Below are positions 61,560 through 64,000 of a stretch of DNA of 64,000 nucleotides, piece after piece (position 1 is the first letter of the stretch; the number at the start of each line of letters is the position of its first letter). The notes below the pieces were generated by a model, which was given only the letters and a program-made list of their open reading frames with translations, made no database searches and was not told the DNA's origin. The translations under genes and the position numbers were made by a program. Origin of the DNA: CAVZYN01 sp963779515 (GTDB lineage Bacteria > Pseudomonadota > Alphaproteobacteria > Rhizobiales > Hyphomicrobiaceae); assembly GCA_963779515.1 (NCBI GenBank), contig CAVZYN010000017.1:124001-188000 (forward strand), in the 5' to 3' direction.

Positions 61560-62207
61560 ATGCTCCCCAACTATCGCATCGACGATTTCGGCGTGATCCA
61601 TCAGGTGGACTTTACGCCGATCACCTATGACAAGGCCTACATCTCCTACTACGAGGACAAGAGCGACCGCACGATCAAGCTCGGCTATCAGCGGCTCGGC
61701 TGGATCTTGGGACTGCTCGACCGTATGCCCCAGTCGGTATTGGAGATCGGCTATGGCACCGGGACCTTCATCGAGGCGGCGCAGATCACCGGTGTGCCGC
61801 GCTGCGCGGGCTGTGACATCGCCAACTTCCCGCTGCCCGCCGGCGTCGCGTTCCTGGACTGGGAGGCGGCGCTCGCTGCATCATGGGACGTGGTCGCGAT
61901 GTTCGACGTGCTCGAGCACATTCCCGATCTCTCGTTCCTTGCGCGGCTCAAGACCAACTATCTCGCGATCGCGGTGCCCTATTGCCGCTGGCGCGAGCTG
62001 GGTGATGCGGGCGATGCCTGGTTCGAGACGTGGCGGATGCGGCTCCCCCATGAGCATCTGCATCACTTCGATCGCGAGTCCCTGGTGGCGCTGCTTGCCC
62101 ATCATGGCTTCGCGTGCGTGACGCTCAACACCTTCGAAGACGGCATTCGCCTGCGCACGGGCGAGACCGGCCCCAACATTCTCAGCGGGTTTTTCAAAAG
62201 GACCTGA
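61560..62207 (+). CDS. SAM-dependent class I methyltransferase
   Basis: A 215-residue protein. Motif I is SVLEIGYGTGTFIEAA (about 58-73), the acidic motif II is in CAGCDIANFPLPAG and the post-I motif VVAMFDVLEHIPDLSFLARL (about 103-122) is of the methyltransf_23 type. RMRLPHEHLHHFDRESLVAL then LAHHGFACVTLN resembles methyltransferases of sugar or polysaccharide pathways. The first ATG at 61560 is used; no ribosome site is evident. The acceptor is unknown. It follows tacT by 37 bases but is probably an older chromosomal gene. Confidence 0.8.
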   Translation: MLPNYRIDDFGVIHQVDFTPITYDKAYISYYEDKSDRTIKLGYQRLGWILGLLDRMPQSVLEIGYGTGTFIEAAQITGVPRCAGCDIANFPLPAGVAFLDWEAALAASWDVVAMFDVLEHIPDLSFLARLKTNYLAIAVPYCRWRELGDAGDAWFETWRMRLPHEHLHHFDRESLVALLAHHGFACVTLNTFEDGIRLRTGETGPNILSGFFKRT

Positions 62208-62458
62208 ACCCCAGCTCACGGCATCCCGGACCAACGCGCGGCCCGCGCGTGCAGATCCGGGACCCCATAGCCGTCATCGTGGGCCTTGTGCCCACGATCG
62301 ATACGCCGTGCTGTTGCGATCGACAAAACCTTCATCAAGGGACGCGGTTGCCTCAGCCGAGCCGACGGTGATCCTGGATGCCAGGCACAAGGCCTGGCAT
62401 GACGGCTGCAGGATGTTGTGGTCTCTTTCTCGCGGAATAGGAAAGAAGAGCCGTCGCC
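62208..62458. repeat. Pair of inverted REP-like hairpins (REPIN-like)
   Basis: Hairpin 1 at 62276-62298 is ATCGTGGGC-CTTGT-GCCCACGAT. Hairpin 2 at 62378-62400 is ATGCCAGGC with GCCTGGCAT around ACAAG. Read on the opposite strand the second contains GGCCTTGTGCC, as the first does, so the two are inverted relatives about 100 bases apart. No gene is supported in the 251-base gap. Confidence 0.6.
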
Positions 62459-62866
62459 ATGAAGGCATCCGACATCAAAATGCAAATCACACGCGGCGCC
62501 GCCGAGATCGTGCGGCTGCATCAGCGCATCCATGAGACCGTGCTGGAGCGCGACAAAAACCCTGCGGCGTGGGCCGACTGGAAGCAGGCGTGCGCGGAGT
62601 TCCACCGGCGGTACAGTGCGCTGGCGTTTCCGGGCGGATATATGCAAGCGCTGGAGAAATTTCGCAATGACGACCCTTCGGTGATCGAGCCCGCACTGTG
62701 CTTTCTCGAACTGCGGCCCTACTTCTTCCGCTCGGGCTATATGTTCTCGATGCTCATGCGCCGCGTCAAACGTGCGCCGCTCTCGGCGAGCCAGCGCGAA
62801 CGCCTCGACGCCGTGCTCGCCCGCCGCGACGCCTGGCGCGCCCGCAAAGGGCGGCACACCACATAA
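62459..62866 (+). CDS. Hypothetical protein, 135 residues
   Basis: A basic, helical protein starting MKASDIKMQITRGAAEIVRL, with HQRIHETVLERDKNPAAWAD (~20-40) and LCFLELRPYFFRSGYMFSML (~79-98), ending KRAPLSASQRERLDAVLARR. I recognise no family. It is rich in arginine and aromatic residues and has no signal peptide or membrane segment. The start at 62459 is preceded by GAAAGAAGAG. It is not in an obvious operon. Confidence 0.6.
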   Translation: MKASDIKMQITRGAAEIVRLHQRIHETVLERDKNPAAWADWKQACAEFHRRYSALAFPGGYMQALEKFRNDDPSVIEPALCFLELRPYFFRSGYMFSMLMRRVKRAPLSASQRERLDAVLARRDAWRARKGRHTT

Positions 62867-62927
62867 CCGCACGTCATGTGTGGACGGCACCCTTCGCGCC
62901 GATCCGGGATGACGGATCGCACGGGGA

Positions 62928-63251
62928 CTACGGTCCCGCGACGATCACCTCTCCGGGTTTCGCGTCGTCGATCGCTCGGCGGACGCTTGGCATGAGCGAG
63001 CGGAACGCCGTTGGCGTCTGGGCTTGCACCCGCATGACGACAACCGCGATTAGCCGACCAGAAATCTTCTGCTGATACGAAAGGTTCCGGTCGAGCGTGA
63101 CAAGGACGTCAAAGCGCCCCTCAATGGCATCGAGTAGATCTGTATCGGAAAGTTGATCGAGACCGGCATAATGCGCGGTTGTCACTGCTGCAGCACCGAA
63201 TTCGTTTCGCAACCATTGCGGCACGCAGGCATCCAGAAGAATTGCCCGCAT
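62928..63251 (-). CDS. DUF5615 PIN-like protein (predicted toxin)
   Basis: A 107-residue PIN-like domain: MRAILLDACVPQWLRNEFGA (first aspartate at about 7), HYAGLDQLSDTDLLDAIEGR then FDVLVTLDRNLSYQQKISGR (D about 53), a typical DUF5615 pattern in which the third acidic residue is variable. PIN domains are Mg-dependent ribonucleases; DUF5615 proteins pair with DUF433. It follows the DUF433 gene by 11 bases. Confidence 0.85.
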   Translation of the reverse strand: MRAILLDACVPQWLRNEFGAAAVTTAHYAGLDQLSDTDLLDAIEGRFDVLVTLDRNLSYQQKISGRLIAVVVMRVQAQTPTAFRSLMPSVRRAIDDAKPGEVIVAGP

Positions 63252-63262
63252 TGGGTACCTGT

Positions 63263-63496
63263 CTATTCGGCGGCACTCGGCACGGCTTTATTCGCCAACT
63301 CGATGACGGCCACCGCGTGCTCGCGCGACACGCTCGGATAGGCACCGAGGAACGAACCCAGGGACTCGCCATCTTTAAGGAAATCGAACAGCGCCTTGAT
63401 CGGGACCCGCCGGCCCGTGAAGCACGGTTCACCACCGAGCCAGTCGGCTGAGACCGTGACGAGCGGATCGGGGAGCGGGTAGGTCGTGTTGGGCAT
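63263..63496 (-). CDS. DUF433 protein (predicted antitoxin)
   Basis: A 77-residue protein with the DUF433 core VTVSADWLGGEPCFTGRRVP (residues ~13-32, G-x-P-x-x-x-G-x-R-x-P/I) and FDFLKDGESLGSFLGAYPSV (about 37-57), which looks like a winged helix. It is the usual partner upstream of DUF5615 genes. The start is the ATG at 63496 after a short AT-rich patch. Confidence 0.85.
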   Translation of the reverse strand: MPNTTYPLPDPLVTVSADWLGGEPCFTGRRVPIKALFDFLKDGESLGSFLGAYPSVSREHAVAVIELANKAVPSAAE

Positions 63497-63627
63497 CGTT
63501 TAATAATATCACGATCTTCCTCCATGCGCGAGCGCCTTGCAGCTGTGATCCGGTCTCGAACCCTCAGGCAATCCTTAAGTTTTCACTGACATCTGTTGCT
63601 GACACTGAGATGGATAGGAACTGCATT

Positions 63628-64000
63628 GTGTCAATCGCGGAAGTGGTGGACGCCGCCCTCAACGGCCTGCCGCCATATGTCATGCTTGGCCTTCATTTCG
63701 GCGGCCTGTTCTGGCTGATCCCGTTCTTGCCAACGTCGCTCGTTTGGCTCTTCAAACCGACATGGGCAAAGCGCGTCTCCTTTGCTTGGCTCACACTTAC
63801 CTCTGCCTACTTATTTTTGTTTTTTGCTGCATCTGCTCCCGGATACTTTGCGATCCCAATTGGCGTTCGCAGTTGGATTGGCATCGTCGATCGATACGGC
63901 TTGATAGCGTTTACTCTAGCCATTTGCACATGGGCGCCACTCGTCGTGGCCTGGATCGGCGGCGCACGCGTTGGGCAATGGCTCGCGGCGGTGTTGTTCT
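63628..64000 (+). CDS. Integral membrane protein, cut by the window end
   Basis: An open frame to the last base, about 124 residues. GTG 63628 has AGGAA eight bases upstream and gives SIAEVVDAALNGLPPYVMLG; an ATG at 63610 is in frame. Hydrophobic segments include LGLHFGGLFWLIPFLPTSLV (about 19-38), FAWLTLTSAYLFLFFAASAP (about 50-70), and YGLIAFTLAICTWAPLVVAW (about 90-110). Family unknown. Local base use is less GC-rich than its neighbours (many TTT, TTG, CTT codons), a possible sign of transfer. Confidence 0.6.
   Translation, partial: MSIAEVVDAALNGLPPYVMLGLHFGGLFWLIPFLPTSLVWLFKPTWAKRVSFAWLTLTSAYLFLFFAASAPGYFAIPIGVRSWIGIVDRYGLIAFTLAICTWAPLVVAWIGGARVGQWLAAVLF

Overview
The window reads as GC-rich alphaproteobacterial chromosome, most likely Hyphomicrobiales (inference). 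The grounds are the block SdhAF4 / htpX / rsmB / heparinase II-III / purH, Tad-type pilin-like VWA proteins, a phasin, cold-shock protein beside IF-1, alphaproteobacterial-type SucC and Mdh, and many TRAP, TTT and peptide-type ABC transporters. No rRNA, tRNA, CRISPR array, prophage or complete insertion sequence was seen. Protein assignments come from recognising motifs by eye; no database search was run.

Layout. 1-3.9 kb: end of an ABC solute-binding protein, a YqaA membrane protein, cspA-like and infA, a small membrane protein, an M14 carboxypeptidase. 3.9-9.9 kb: a DctPQM TRAP transporter behind an IlvD/Edd dehydratase, then an MFS carrier. 9.9-20.8 kb: an oxalate-to-C1 region (fhs, a formyltransferase-fold protein, frc, paiB, oxc, a GntR regulator) facing a TctA-TctC-TctB uptake system across a shared control region with two copies of a TGGYATRCCA operator. 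21-26 kb: response regulator, sucC, two Tad-like VWA proteins. 26-32.4 kb: housekeeping block ending in purH. 32.4-46.5 kb, all on the minus strand: an oppA-type ABC transporter, pucG, and the genes for oxamate carbamoyltransferase (allF/fdrA, allG, allH) and carbamate kinase (allK), with a HicB-like protein, a ParE-type toxin-antitoxin pair, a nucleotidyltransferase pair and a YunG-like protein scattered among them. 46.6-64 kb: metY, hydrolase, Fic, dapB, phasin, a PIF1-like helicase, SDR, VIT-family transporter, FMO, HigBA, mdh, ridA, TacAT, and a DUF433/DUF5615 pair.

How it fits together. PucG makes oxalurate from ureidoglycine and glyoxylate. AllFGH splits oxalurate to oxamate and carbamoyl phosphate, and AllK harvests ATP. 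About 18 kb away Frc and Oxc turn oxalate into formyl-CoA and CO2, and Fhs can load formate onto tetrahydrofolate, the one-carbon donor that PurH uses. The oxamate-to-oxalate hydrolase that would join the two blocks was not seen, so the link is a hypothesis.

Data quality. Twelve genes, including essential ones (sucC, purH), need single-base corrections to read through: 15 one-base insertions and 2 one-base deletions. After correction every one has a length divisible by three and a normal family size. fhs also carries an in-frame TAG. The insertion bias points to sequencing or assembly error rather than gene decay, so the frameshifted genes are annotated as whole CDSs with the break position given.
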